Notes under the pieces: model-generated
Databases searched by the model: none
Told to the model about the DNA's origin: nothing
What the model saw: the letters and a program-made list of their open reading frames with translations, nothing else
Assembly (NCBI GenBank): GCA_963691655.1
Contig: OY829326.1
Span: 35,925,989-35,989,988, forward strand
Length of the DNA stretch: 64,000 bases
Direction: 5' to 3'
DNA from: Toxonevra muliebris
Taxonomy: Eukaryota; Arthropoda; Insecta; Diptera; Pallopteridae
Translations under genes and position numbers: made by a program
Shown: positions 9,933 through 19,384 of the stretch, in pieces
How the letters are laid out: every line of letters begins with the position of its first letter
How positions within the stretch are numbered: position 1 is the first letter of the stretch

Positions 9933-10475
9933 ATGAAACTAAACACAATTATATTATTAGGTACGTAAGAATATATATGAACGTTTTCGATCTTATTTTA
10001 CACATTTTTTTTCACAGTTTTACTTAACATTTGGGATATTTACGCTAACTCATCTTCGTATCTTCAGCAATTGAAAACTGTAGCAACTGCACGGCAACTT
10101 TTTTCTGGAGGAGTTCCTTTTGCTGGTGGCGGCGGGTGTAACTGTCCGCCTGGACCACCTGGTCTATCTGGTGCCAATGGATTACCTGGACCTGACGGTG
10201 ATTCAGGGGAAAAGGGGCCCACAGGTGATCCCGGTGATATGGGACCCATAGGCAGACCCGGCGAACGTGGGCTAGATGGTCGTAATGGTCCAAGCGGACC
10301 TGTTGGTGAAAGTGGGCGACGTGGTCCACGTGGTTTTACCGGAGCTGTTGGAAAAATGGGACCACGTGGACCTCCAGGACCACCAGGTGCCCGAGGTTTA
10401 CCCGGTGCAGCAGCTCCAGCAGCACGATCATTTAATTACAATACGGAAGATTTTGAATATGAAGATGAAAACTAA
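9933..10475 (+). CDS. Secreted mini-collagen C (29 Gly-X-Y triplets, CxC knot)
   Basis: Exons 9933-9960 and 10018-10475 join in phase 1 over a 57-base intron (gtacgt donor, tcacag acceptor), 161 residues. The joined start is a signal peptide (hydrophobic residues 5-18). A linker to residue 49 ends in GGGG, then CNC at 50-52. Residues 55-141 are 29 uninterrupted Gly-X-Y triplets. The conserved patch is GPRGFTG at triplets 20-22, in register with GRRGFPG of A and B. The 20-residue tail carries TEDFEYEDEN, acidic with tyrosines like the tail of A. It thus combines the CxC of B with the tail type of A. Poly(A) signal close by. Function beyond a triple-helical secreted protein is inference. Confidence 0.88.
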
Positions 10476-10481
10476 TTTTTA

Positions 10482-10487
10482 AATAAA
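10482..10487 (+). terminator. Poly(A) signal of mini-collagen C
   Basis: AATAAA begins six bases after the stop codon, followed by an A run. The 3' untranslated region must be very short. Confidence 0.6.
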
Positions 10488-11604
10488 CAAAAAAAAAATT
10501 TAAATTATTGTATAAAGCTAAATATGTAGTGATGCAATTGGCATTAGTTTAAGAAGCAAGTGTTTAAAAATAGTGTGAAAATATTCCGAATAATGTGAGC
10601 AATTACAATTTTACATAGGAGTTATACCGGGCGGAACTTTGGTCGAGTTCATGTACAACGCTAAAAAGGAGTAAAAATGGGGGTGGATGTGCCACACTCT
10701 CAGCAACAATTAACATTATATTGCTTTTAAAGTCTTAGAGTGCAGTTCTCTACAATCTTCAACCATTTGAAAGACTTAGGAAAACATAACGTAAAGAGTA
10801 CAAAGAATTGTGAAACAAGAAAACTGGACACGATATTCCTTGGTTGAGTTGATATTTTATGTTTAGCTAAGGATTAAGAACCCGAAAGTGCATGATAGTG
10901 CGAAAAAAGGATAGAAAAAAGTATATAAATACAGTTATGCTAGTTAGTTCTAAGCTCAAACCCTGGACAAAGTATTCACAATATTTCTCCATGGTCGCAG
11001 CATATATTTTACAAAGAGCTTAGTACCGGCCCGAGGTTAGCTGCCACTGTCTAACTTTACGCATTATATTTGAAAGCTAACCCCTTGACTTGCATCAAGC
11101 TGATGTATCTGGCAAGAAGTAAACAATTTTATATTTGAGCTTACTGCAGCCAATGGAATTTTTCGTAAGCATGTATTGAAGTAAAAAACGAAATTGTTTG
11201 TATGACCTAAATTAAACCGGCTTCCTTAAGTACTCAATATATTGAGAACGTGCGCTTATACGGCATATGGCGTCTCTTCTTAGAAGTGAGAAAAGTGGAA
11301 TAAGTTAACATATACCAAATTCAAATTTCACCAAAATATCAACATCTTCAACGAACATCTTTGCACATTTCCAAGAGCAACCGCAGTAAATAACAAAATA
11401 CAACAAAGCAAATTTGAAAAAAACGACAAAAGTTCCCTGCAAACAAACGAACAAACAAACAAAACAAAACAGATTGGGCTTATGATTTTCTGGTTATGGA
11501 TACTTAAGAAGACCTCAGTGCAAAGTTGTTTTCAGTTATACAGTAGATGTGCTGCCGACGAGTTATAGATACATATAATCAAATATCAAAGCTGACTCAC
11601 CGCA
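10488..11604. other. Intergenic, upstream of the Kazal gene
   Basis: No gene seen. Unlike its neighbours the next gene has no clear TATA box; the nearest weak match is ttatac around 11,538. Confidence 0.5.
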
Positions 11605-12456
11605 ATGAAATTATCACAGCTTACGTTTATAATTGGTGAGCGTGATTTGATTTCAAATAGAAATTCGTCTAAATTAAGAATTCCAAATTTTATTTTTCAT
11701 TTCGACACAGTTTCATTACTTCTACTTACCACCGCCATTGAAGCGAGAAAGAAAAATAAACACAAGTCATCGCATGAGAAATCATCAAAAAACAAAACGA
11801 AAACCAAGTGGTCAACCTCGACAGAAGTTGGCGCTAATGATGCAAATTCTGTGGTGGCCACCGAAGAACACGGCTACTATGTGAAGCGTACGTTTTTGCC
11901 ACTCAATGCGACAGACAGTACTATCTTGGCATTGAGGAGTCCACCATATCTGGCGATACCAATTGCTTGGCTCAATTGTGAGAGTGTAGGTATTAGTTCG
12001 GCAGCTTGTGCTAAAGGAAATTCTGGTGCCATCAATGGGAATTCAAATGCTATTAGCGAAGGTTTCCTCTGTGATGATGACTGCGAGGATCCATATGAGC
12101 CCATATGCGGCAAGACACCAAGTGAAGTTGCTGTCTTCTACAACAAATGCAAATTGAATGTAGCCAAATGTCGCACTCATGGATTATGGACAGACTTTGT
12201 TTATGAGGCGTGCAAGGAAAGCTATCCTAAGGAAGTGGAATATACCAACAAGAAATTTAGGTCATCACCATATTTCAGGGAAAACTCGACGACTGTAGTT
12301 GCTTTAGAAGATACTAAGAAAGATACCATTCTAGAGGCTGCGATTGAAGCGTTACACGAATTCAATGATAATCTGACAGAAGCACCTATAGACACAAATG
12401 ACAGTGGAGAAAACGCTGAAAGTACAACGTTGTTGGAAGAAATTAAAACAGCTTAG
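11605..12456 (+). CDS. Secreted protein with an atypical Kazal-type domain
   Basis: Exons 11605-11635 and 11711-12456 join in phase 1 across a 75-base intron (gtgagc donor, acacag acceptor), 258 residues. The splice creates a signal peptide ending near AIEA. Next comes a Lys/Ser-rich basic stretch (about 23-45). A Kazal-like domain spans Cys131, 135, 143, 157, 164 and 178, with the signature YEPICG and later YNKCKLNVAKC. The third-to-fourth cysteine gap is 13 residues rather than the usual 10 or so, because of a short insertion before FYNKC. Two more cysteines (100, 110) lie just ahead. The C-terminal 80 residues are acidic and Thr/Asn-rich. Kazal domains usually inhibit serine proteases, but the unusual spacing means inhibition should not be assumed. 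It could instead be a structural domain. Confidence 0.82.
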   Translation: MKLSQLTFIIGERDLISNRNSSKLRIPNFIFHFDTVSLLLLTTAIEARKKNKHKSSHEKSSKNKTKTKWSTSTEVGANDANSVVATEEHGYYVKRTFLPLNATDSTILALRSPPYLAIPIAWLNCESVGISSAACAKGNSGAINGNSNAISEGFLCDDDCEDPYEPICGKTPSEVAVFYNKCKLNVAKCRTHGLWTDFVYEACKESYPKEVEYTNKKFRSSPYFRENSTTVVALEDTKKDTILEAAIEALHEFNDNLTEAPIDTNDSGENAESTTLLEEIKTA

Positions 12457-12578
12457 TTGCTCGAATTATATATGCTAAATATAAAATATTTATGATTTAA
12501 AATTATTTATTATTGTTTAAAGTGCTGTTTATAAGGTCAAAAAGACAAAGTCACAACAGTATATTATTTATTATTGTA

Positions 12579-12584
12579 AATAAA
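12579..12584 (+). terminator. Candidate poly(A) signal of the Kazal gene
   Basis: AATAAA lies about 120 bases after the stop codon. Other AT-rich hexamers nearby could serve instead. Confidence 0.45.
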
Positions 12585-13904
12585 TAATGCCAGTAAGTAA
12601 AATTTCTCTGAGTGTTAAACTTTGACTTCTGTGTGTAATTATGTTTGTGTTTTTAGATTTCTCTTAGAAGCGTAGATAAATATTTTACCAAGAATGTGTT
12701 CTGATTTACAAAGCCTAGGAGGGGCGAAACAAATGAGAATCATCTGATCGGAACTTAACTGGTTTACATTCACGTTAATAAGAAAAAGCTAAAATATCCG
12801 TCAGATTGGAAAATATTTCTTGTCTCCGTAACGCGGTAGAAATTTTGGTAAAAAAATCACAAAAATTAACATTTTAATAAATGCTTCATATTTTATGTGA
12901 AGTTAATTTATATGTAGGTAGCATTTTATGATCTTTTGACGTCCTGTTACGTTTCGATCAGACGATTTTCATATGCAAAAATTACTCGTAAACTTTGTGA
13001 AAGCCATTTCCTATGTTGAAAGACAATCAATTGGATGACTTATTGAGATACGATTCATAAACTTTAAACACAGTAACTAAACCAATATGCCTCTAAGGTT
13101 CCATTTTGAATTTTAAGTTTTGTATGTAACCTTGACCAATGTTTTATATGAAAACTCAAATAGCTGATCCTTGCAAATAATCGCTGTATCTTTAAAGTGT
13201 GAATCTCATAATTGAACTGGTTCAGTATTAAACTGGGTTACAAGATTTTTAAGTTAGTTCCATAGTATGCTATAAAATTACAAAGTTGGTGCATAAGCGT
13301 AATGCCTTTAAATAAAAATGTGTTTTGTTAGGGAATCTATTTTAGTTTTTTAAGATAAAGAAGTCGGTTTGAACATTTGGGTTTTAAACAATAAAAAAGA
13401 CTGGAGATGAATTCTGCCTATAAAGAACATAATAAATATTATGTTTTTAAATATTTCGTCTAAACTAAAAATTTAACCAAAATTAAAATTAAAATAATTT
13501 TGTATCTTAGTGGAAATCCGTAAAAAAAAAATAATAAAAGCAAAATATTTTGCGAAATATTGCCAATTTAAATCGGAAAACGGTCGAAATGGCCGCTTTG
13601 GTCCTGCTAATGCTAATACGGATGAAATTATTGTGATAATTAAACAATTTATGTATTTTGGGCAGATGAAACAAAACTATAAAAGAGGAGAGCCAGGAAA
13701 CAGAAAATGCTTCTTATAAAAATTACGATTGGCAATCCTACCTTTTTCATTGAGTGTAATTTTGTTACTTTATTAAAATTCTTTTAATCTATAATAAATA
13801 AAAAATTAACATAATTTATAGAAATAATTATGGTATGTATACAATTTTATAACTTGTTTCAATGTAAATGCAATAAGTACTAGTAATAAATTGTGTTTAA
13901 TAAC
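12585..13904. other. Intergenic, tail-to-tail spacer
   Basis: Between two convergent genes. A short open frame at 13,510-13,719 contains a GRNGRFGP stretch but has no signal peptide, promoter or splice support, so it is not called. A minus-strand AATAAA at 13,774-13,769 could end the next gene. Confidence 0.5.
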
Positions 13905-14416
13905 TTAAGGCTTTGGCTTCAGCAGATTATCACCTTTGTTAACCAAAGCTAAATTCTTTTTCGTTTGGAGTGCATTAATTAGAGATTCGTGAATTTCAAG
14001 CAAAATAAACGTTTTTTTGGGATTTGTCCCCACTCCCGGATTAGCACCGATAACATTTAGTTTGGTTTTAATAGGTGTAATAAAACTTTTTGTAGACTTA
14101 TCTATAATTGTACCAATTACACCCTTGTTCTGATTCTTGTCCTTGTCAGAAAGTTGAAGATTAATTATATCATTTAAGCTGATAATGCCTAAAACTAATG
14201 CGGGAAAAGCTTTTCCAGTTTCGGTGGAATCATCATCCACAACTTTCAATTCATCTGTTGCATTTGTTGGCAACGTAAATGCAGCCGTTATAGAAGAAAT
14301 AATCAACAACAAAATAATGAAATGAAATGCTGAAAATTTAAAAAAAGGATCTTATTATTTAATTGCTGAAAGAAAAAATAATACTATTGTGAGTTACCGT
14401 AATTTTGCTGCTCCAT
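13905..14416 (-). CDS. Secreted protein of unknown function, cysteine-free
   Basis: Minus strand, exons 14416-14398 and 14329-13905, phase 1 over a 68-base intron (gtaact donor, tttcag acceptor), 147 residues. An ATG further upstream (14,441 region) gives the wrong phase for this intron, so the ATG at 14,416 is chosen. The joined start is a signal peptide (hydrophobic FHFIILLLIISSITAAF). The mature chain has an acidic opening, a hydrophobic segment FPALVLGIISLNDIINLQL, a Lys-rich middle and a basic end LLKPKP. No cysteines. I do not recognise the family. Same gene plan as its neighbours, with TATAAAAG close upstream. Confidence 0.75.
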
Positions 14417-14463
14417 ATCGAATTTTTTAAACTAAAATGCATTTTACGTTCGGAAGAGTTAGA

Positions 14464-14471
14464 CTTTTATA
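14464..14471 (-). promoter_or_regulatory. TATA box of the 13.9-kb gene
   Basis: TATAAAAG on the minus strand, directly after AGCCAG, about 48 bases before the ATG at 14,416. Confidence 0.7.
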
Positions 14472-15149
14472 CTGGCTAATATTTGTAGAAGAAAAAAAAA
14501 ATATAATTTGTTAGTAGCGATTTCTTTTCCTATGTACTACTACATCAATGTGCGCTTTCATTTCATAATTAATATATCTAATATTTACAAATATTAATAT
14601 CTGCAAAATATACTGAAAATGGAAGCTTCCTCTATAAAATCGACAATAGATCGTGAATTAATCGTATTAAGTGAATACTTTGTTTTCAGTTAATTAACGC
14701 CTTTATGGATATTTTGCAGATATTAAGACATACATATATACATACAGAGGCGGATCCATTGAGAGAGGGTTTGAGGTAAGCCTTTCACTGCTTTCAAAAA
14801 GTAAACAAATATAATGTCGGGGTGATAAAAAGGTCTACACTCAAAAACCCGCTCTGGCATTCATAATTGTGCATTAATTTAATATTTTGTATTTTGTATT
14901 TTTTCAGACATGGGTGTTGTACTTATGTATGTATATTTTATGAGTTAAATTCATAATCGACAGTAGAGTTTGCCAAATGGTGGTGCCGAACCCAAGTACA
15001 CTTAATTACTTAATAAACTATTTCATTTGATCCATTACTTTTATTATTAATTTAATCTATGATACGAAAATTAATTATTTACTTAATAGTTTTTTAAATG
15101 GCAACGTACATGTGTATGTATACCATATTCACTTATTCATTATTCAATT
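14472..15149. other. Intergenic, nothing supported
   Basis: AT-rich spacer. A fragment gaggcggatccatt near 14,746 resembles the ends of common dispersed repeats but no element could be delimited. Confidence 0.45.
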
Positions 15150-16222
15150 TTACTTATTTATTTTAATATTAGTGACACTCTTCTGTGCATGAGGAACTGG
15201 TCGATTTCCCCTCGGGATATTATCTCCGTATCCGATTAAAGAGTTATCGTCATACGAATATTGTTGCTTTGTTTGTTTATCTGTATCCTTAACCGCACTC
15301 GTAGGCTTTGCAATCCCAATGGAAAACTTGAATAGCAAATCAGCTAAAGGTGTGGATACAATATGCGAAGCAGTAGATACAGTCTTGAAGCTAATGCGCC
15401 GTTTATGCTTGTGAATATTTCCGTTTAGAAATACCGAATTACTAATTACTGGATGTTGCAAAGGTTTATTGTCTGAAATTTTCGGATGTTCGGCGCTTGT
15501 TTTTTTATTAAGTTTTAAGTTTGACGAAGCTATAGGCTTAGGCAACTCTTGGATTCTGGTCTCTGGCTGTTGGTAATTCATATCATTTGTATACTTCTCC
15601 TCTTGCTCCACTATTTGCTCTGAATATTCTTTGGCATTATCATTTGAATATGAGAATGATTGTGTTTGTTTTGGATTAAGATAGTTATTTTCGGTTTGAT
15701 AGATTGGTGTATCCGGCCCTGTGGACGCCAATATATGCTCCATTTGTTGTTGTAGCAGTTCGTATAGTGGTGGTGAATCATCAACTAACGCTTCATCATC
15801 CAGAATATATTCATTGTTGACGAAAGAACTTCTACCATCGACAATTTCATCAGGTACTTTATTTTTAGTAGCTTTGAGTTGCTTGGTTTCCACAGCTGCA
15901 GGATCAGATGCAGCATAATTTTCCTCGTATTGTTCGAAGTAATTGATATTCTCATCGTTTAAAGTGACATTTCGTGCTTGAGTGTTGCTCTTATTCGTTG
16001 AATGTTTTATTTTGAATGGCTTTATTGGAGTAGTCCGATTTGTTCTTTCCTTTTTTTGGCTTTGATTATCGTCTTCTTCGAGTATGTCATGTGCAGCTTC
16101 TGAAGCCCTTAGTGTAACTAAATTTTCAAAAATTAATTTTCTTTTTAATTTGATATAATTTTGTAATTAAACTCACCGAGCCCTATAAGGCACAATACTC
16201 CCAGACTTGTTCTCATTAACAT
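15150..16222 (-). CDS. Secreted protein of unknown function, Asn/Gln/Ser-rich
   Basis: Minus strand, exons 16222-16177 and 16117-15150, phase 1 across a 59-base intron (gtgagt donor, tttag acceptor), 337 residues. The joined start is a signal peptide ending near ASEAAHD. Apart from that signal there is no cysteine. The chain is hydrophilic, with acidic blocks (ILEEDDNQ, YILDDEALVDDSPP), Gln and Asn runs, a basic KHKRRISFK and Tyr/Asp pairs near the end (QQYSYDDN). This composition suggests a mostly disordered secreted or matrix protein. The family is not recognised. It shares gene plan and TATAAAAG promoter with its neighbours and is the largest of the seven. Confidence 0.78.
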
Positions 16223-16261
16223 TTTTCAGTAGTTTAAATGTGTTATAGGTATGCACATCGT

Positions 16262-16269
16262 CTTTTATA
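16262..16269 (-). promoter_or_regulatory. TATA box of the 15.2-kb gene
   Basis: TATAAAAG on the minus strand, 40 bases before the ATG at 16,222. Confidence 0.7.
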
Positions 16270-16353
16270 GCTTTTGTTTTTGGGGAAATGCATTCGTTTT
16301 CACTTCTGCATATTAAAATTAATCAAAGTAAAGTTTGATTTAGTTTTTTTAGA

Positions 16354-16374
16354 TACCTACCTACCTACCTACCT
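16354..16374 (+). repeat. TACC microsatellite
   Basis: Five tandem TACC units, in the region between two divergent frames. Confidence 0.8.
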
Positions 16375-16395
16375 TCAACTCAATTTCAGTAACTT

Positions 16396-16590
16396 GTGAT
16401 GATAATGTATTTTACGATTTTATTTTTAATTGCTTTGTGTATGAATAAATATGTCGGGTTTTCCTTCAAATTAAGTACAATACAAGCAAACGCCAGCATA
16501 GACTGTTTAGTAGACTTTTCTCTTTTAAACATATTAGAGAAAAGGTTGAACACAAAAACAAGTTCTATGTTTGATAAATTGAATGATTAA
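16396..16590 (+). CDS. Possible small secreted peptide
   Basis: An ATG-started frame of 64 residues with a hydrophobic opening (MYFTILFLIALCM) that resembles a signal peptide, then a short polar tail with one cysteine. A possible splice acceptor (tttcag, ending 16,388) lies just before it, so it could be a second exon. It would be divergent from the 15.2-kb gene. No TATA box or poly(A) signal supports it. It may be an eighth member of the secreted cluster or a chance frame. Confidence 0.28.
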   Translation: MMIMYFTILFLIALCMNKYVGFSFKLSTIQANASIDCLVDFSLLNILEKRLNTKTSSMFDKLND

Positions 16591-17174
16591 GCACTGCACT
16601 TTTGACTGGTATTGGAACTTTAGTTATTTTTAAATTAGGAAAAGGTGTATTCATTAGAAAGTGAAACAAATAAACTAATAGTGTTTTTTTTTCAGAAAAT
16701 TCATCATTTATTTATTTATAATTGTCATCTGTGGAACATTAGGGGTCTTACTCTAGCTTTGAAATGGTTTCCCATTTTTTGCAACTCTTTCAAAAATTAT
16801 TTTCTTCAAATAAAATATTATTGTGGTTTACATTTGTTATCAATAGAAAGTGAAATCGTATTTTTGTATCCTATATTTCGATAGATTTATAGAACCAAGG
16901 ATTAGTTGAAATACATTGCTTACGGGCGAAAAGATTTTTACCGCTGAATGGCAACAAAATGAGAGGGTTTGTTTTGCGGTGGCTTCTGGCATATTGTGGA
17001 CCGTTGAACACCTCTAAAATCCAATATCTGTCATGGCTTTGGTAGGAATATACGCTAATGATAAAGCATTTTTGTGGCTGTCGCGACAAGTTGGAAGATG
17101 CAGTCTTTCTCTGGGCAGAGAGCACTTGGGTGATAGGATGAATTTTCCAGCAGGACTCAGAGTGAGAGCAACAC

Positions 17175-17300
17175 GACTGTAGTGCTGAAAGCTTTTCGCC
17201 AAATGTTATTACATCAAAAGAGTGTCCGATGTATTAATCAGACCTTAACCCGATGGATTAAAACCTGCGGGCGATTCTGGAGAGAAAAGCCTGCGTTATG
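17175..17300 (+). pseudogene. Degenerate transposase helix-turn-helix fragment
   Basis: The plus strand translates around VVLKAFRQM and TLTRWIKTCG, resembling the helix-turn-helix start of insect Tc1/mariner-type transposases, then breaks down in stops. Nearby sequence from about 16,900 may belong to the same decayed element but is unreadable. Confidence 0.3.
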
Positions 17301-17443
17301 ATACACAAAAGTTTTGAGTCCTTGAAGCAAGCGTTGCGACGGGTATGGGGCATATTAGACTAACTTTATCATTAAAATTTTCAATTCCAATGGCATGAAG
17401 CTTTTATTAGTACTGTGTTATTCAATGATAATGATGGTTTTGA

Positions 17444-17645
17444 GATCATTGTGAGGAATATCAAATACCTACAATTTAACGCCGATTACGAACGGCGGTG
17501 TGGCAAATTTTTATCAGGTTGATGCCATTACCTACCAAGATGAGTACTTGTACACTTTATTATAATTCTCTTCATATTGATAGTGAATATAAGAAAGTCC
17601 AAAACTCCCGGATGAATATCTAGTGCCCCACCCACAAGACCGTCA
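17444..17645 (-). mobile_element. tRNA-derived SINE, copy 2 (degraded)
   Basis: Matches the SINE at 3464-3769 in body order: cattgtga, acctacaatttaacg, gaacggcggtgtggc, gtacttgtacact and ttcatattgatagtgaat. The tRNA-like head is worn, with the B box hardly readable. Same orientation as copy 1. Confidence 0.7.
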
Positions 17646-18190
17646 ACTGTCCAGAATACATTAAGTGAAGTTTCTTTGCCTCCTGAGTGCTTTTGGGTTG
17701 AAAACACAAAATAGATTCAGATTATCAGAGAAAAGCCTAAAGTATTGTGAACAAAATATTTTGGCCGATATAGAACAAATTTTCACGACCATACCCCTAG
17801 TGCCTTAAGCTGGAAATGATTAATGCGAAAGATCTCTTTTTTCTAATCACTAACACTTACCGGATCTATTCATGTTCTTTAAGTTATTCGTTTTATTCAA
17901 AAATATTCGCATTAATTTAACAAATTTATATTCATTGTAAACATTTGTAAAAAGTTGCCATTTCAATACACGTTATTAAATAACCTATAACTAATTTTAA
18001 GTCCATTGTTACATTAAAAAATGTGGCATTATTAAGCAATACAACAAAAAGCATCACGGAGAATGTTATAAAAATTAAAAGCCACAACAGTCAAGTTAAA
18101 TGAATTCATAAAGATTCGTTTTGGGAATTTGTTAGATACATAATAGGAAACACTGAGCCATCGAAAACGATATTAGCACCGGGTGAGTTT

Positions 18191-19384
18191 TTAGCGTTCG
18201 GGCCAGAATTTTAGAGCCATCAATGGTATGGTGACCCCTGTAATAACGCTCGATATTAAATTAACGCTATGATTGTCCAGAATACGTAAGCCACTAATGT
18301 GACGTACACCTTTGCTGGGGCACTCGACTATTTTCCCCTCCTCATCGATGCCAGAGTACTGCAGTGTAGCACCGAGTAGCGAGTCTACTATGGATCCAAA
18401 AAGTCCAGCAGCACTACCAACTACAATCAAAGGCCATTGTGGTGGACTAGACACAAGTATTTTAGGTTCAATGGTATAGCGAACAGTCAAGTAGTAAGTA
18501 AGGCCCACAAATAATCCTCCTAGGAGGCTGACCAGAAGTCCCACATTTGAGACACCGCCATTTGTGCCACGTGGCACTCTTTTCCGAGTGGTTATTAGGA
18601 AGGGATCGTGTGATGATAGTACGCACCCTAGTTCGCTAGCCCAAGTGTCACCGTTGCTACAAGCAAAAGCACCTAGAAGTAGACGATTTGAATAAAATAT
18701 TATTCCTTAGTTAGTATTTTAAATATACTCACTCATAATTGCAATGCCCAACCAACTGCCGCGATAATCTTTAACGAAATCAATGGGACGTTCGCCGCTG
18801 CCGCAATCGATTAGATATAAAATAGCCAATTGTGTGGCCATCCCGCCATTGCACAACACTTGAATCCAATTGCGTTGACCCTCTCCTGCAAATGTGTGCA
18901 TGTTTATGGTTGCATACATATGTTATTCGAATTGCACTGAGAACCACTTACCTTCCTTGAAACCCTTTTCGATCTTGCGCTTCACGTGAGCACGAAACTT
19001 CGTGGCACGTGAGGAACTAAAGAAGAAAGCTGCCAAACTTGCAAAAAAGGCATGACTAGATATGGAAAGAATGAATGCAAATATTATGCCCAATACAGCG
19101 CCAGATTTATTCACCGACTTCCTTCGTAGAGCTATAGACATCAAAGCCAGAGGGGCGAGGGTAGAAAAAAGCCAGCGTATCGGTGGAATCACGGTCGACT
19201 CTGCGGAATAATTTAATTACACATGATTTTGAATTGCTATACGGCGGTCCACTGTTACATTACCTTCATATTCGTGACCGCTGCTCCAGAATTTTGAAAA
19301 CGCTACATTCCCCAGCCACATGAAGAGCGACAGCGGGATTGAGAGGCTGCAGAAAATCAGCGGTAACCAAGCATAAATGTCCAT
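18191..19384 (-). CDS. TMEM19/DUF92 family integral membrane protein
   Basis: Minus strand, four exons: 19384-19264, 19200-18952, 18885-18733 and 18672-18191, all introns phase 1 with GT-AG ends. The product is 334 residues, matching the usual length of metazoan TMEM19. The family signatures are clear: GDTWASELG, PRGTNGGVS, GSIVDSLLGATLQYSG, and a C-terminal HSVNLISS segment. Several hydrophobic segments span the membrane, at the N-terminus, in exon 2 (IIFAFILSI) and around VGLLVSLLGGLFVGL. The family's biochemical role is poorly known. Some plant and bacterial DUF92 relatives are linked to phytyl-phosphate kinase activity, but that should not be assumed here. It is divergent from the inositol monophosphatase gene 1.6 kb away. 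Confidence 0.93.
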
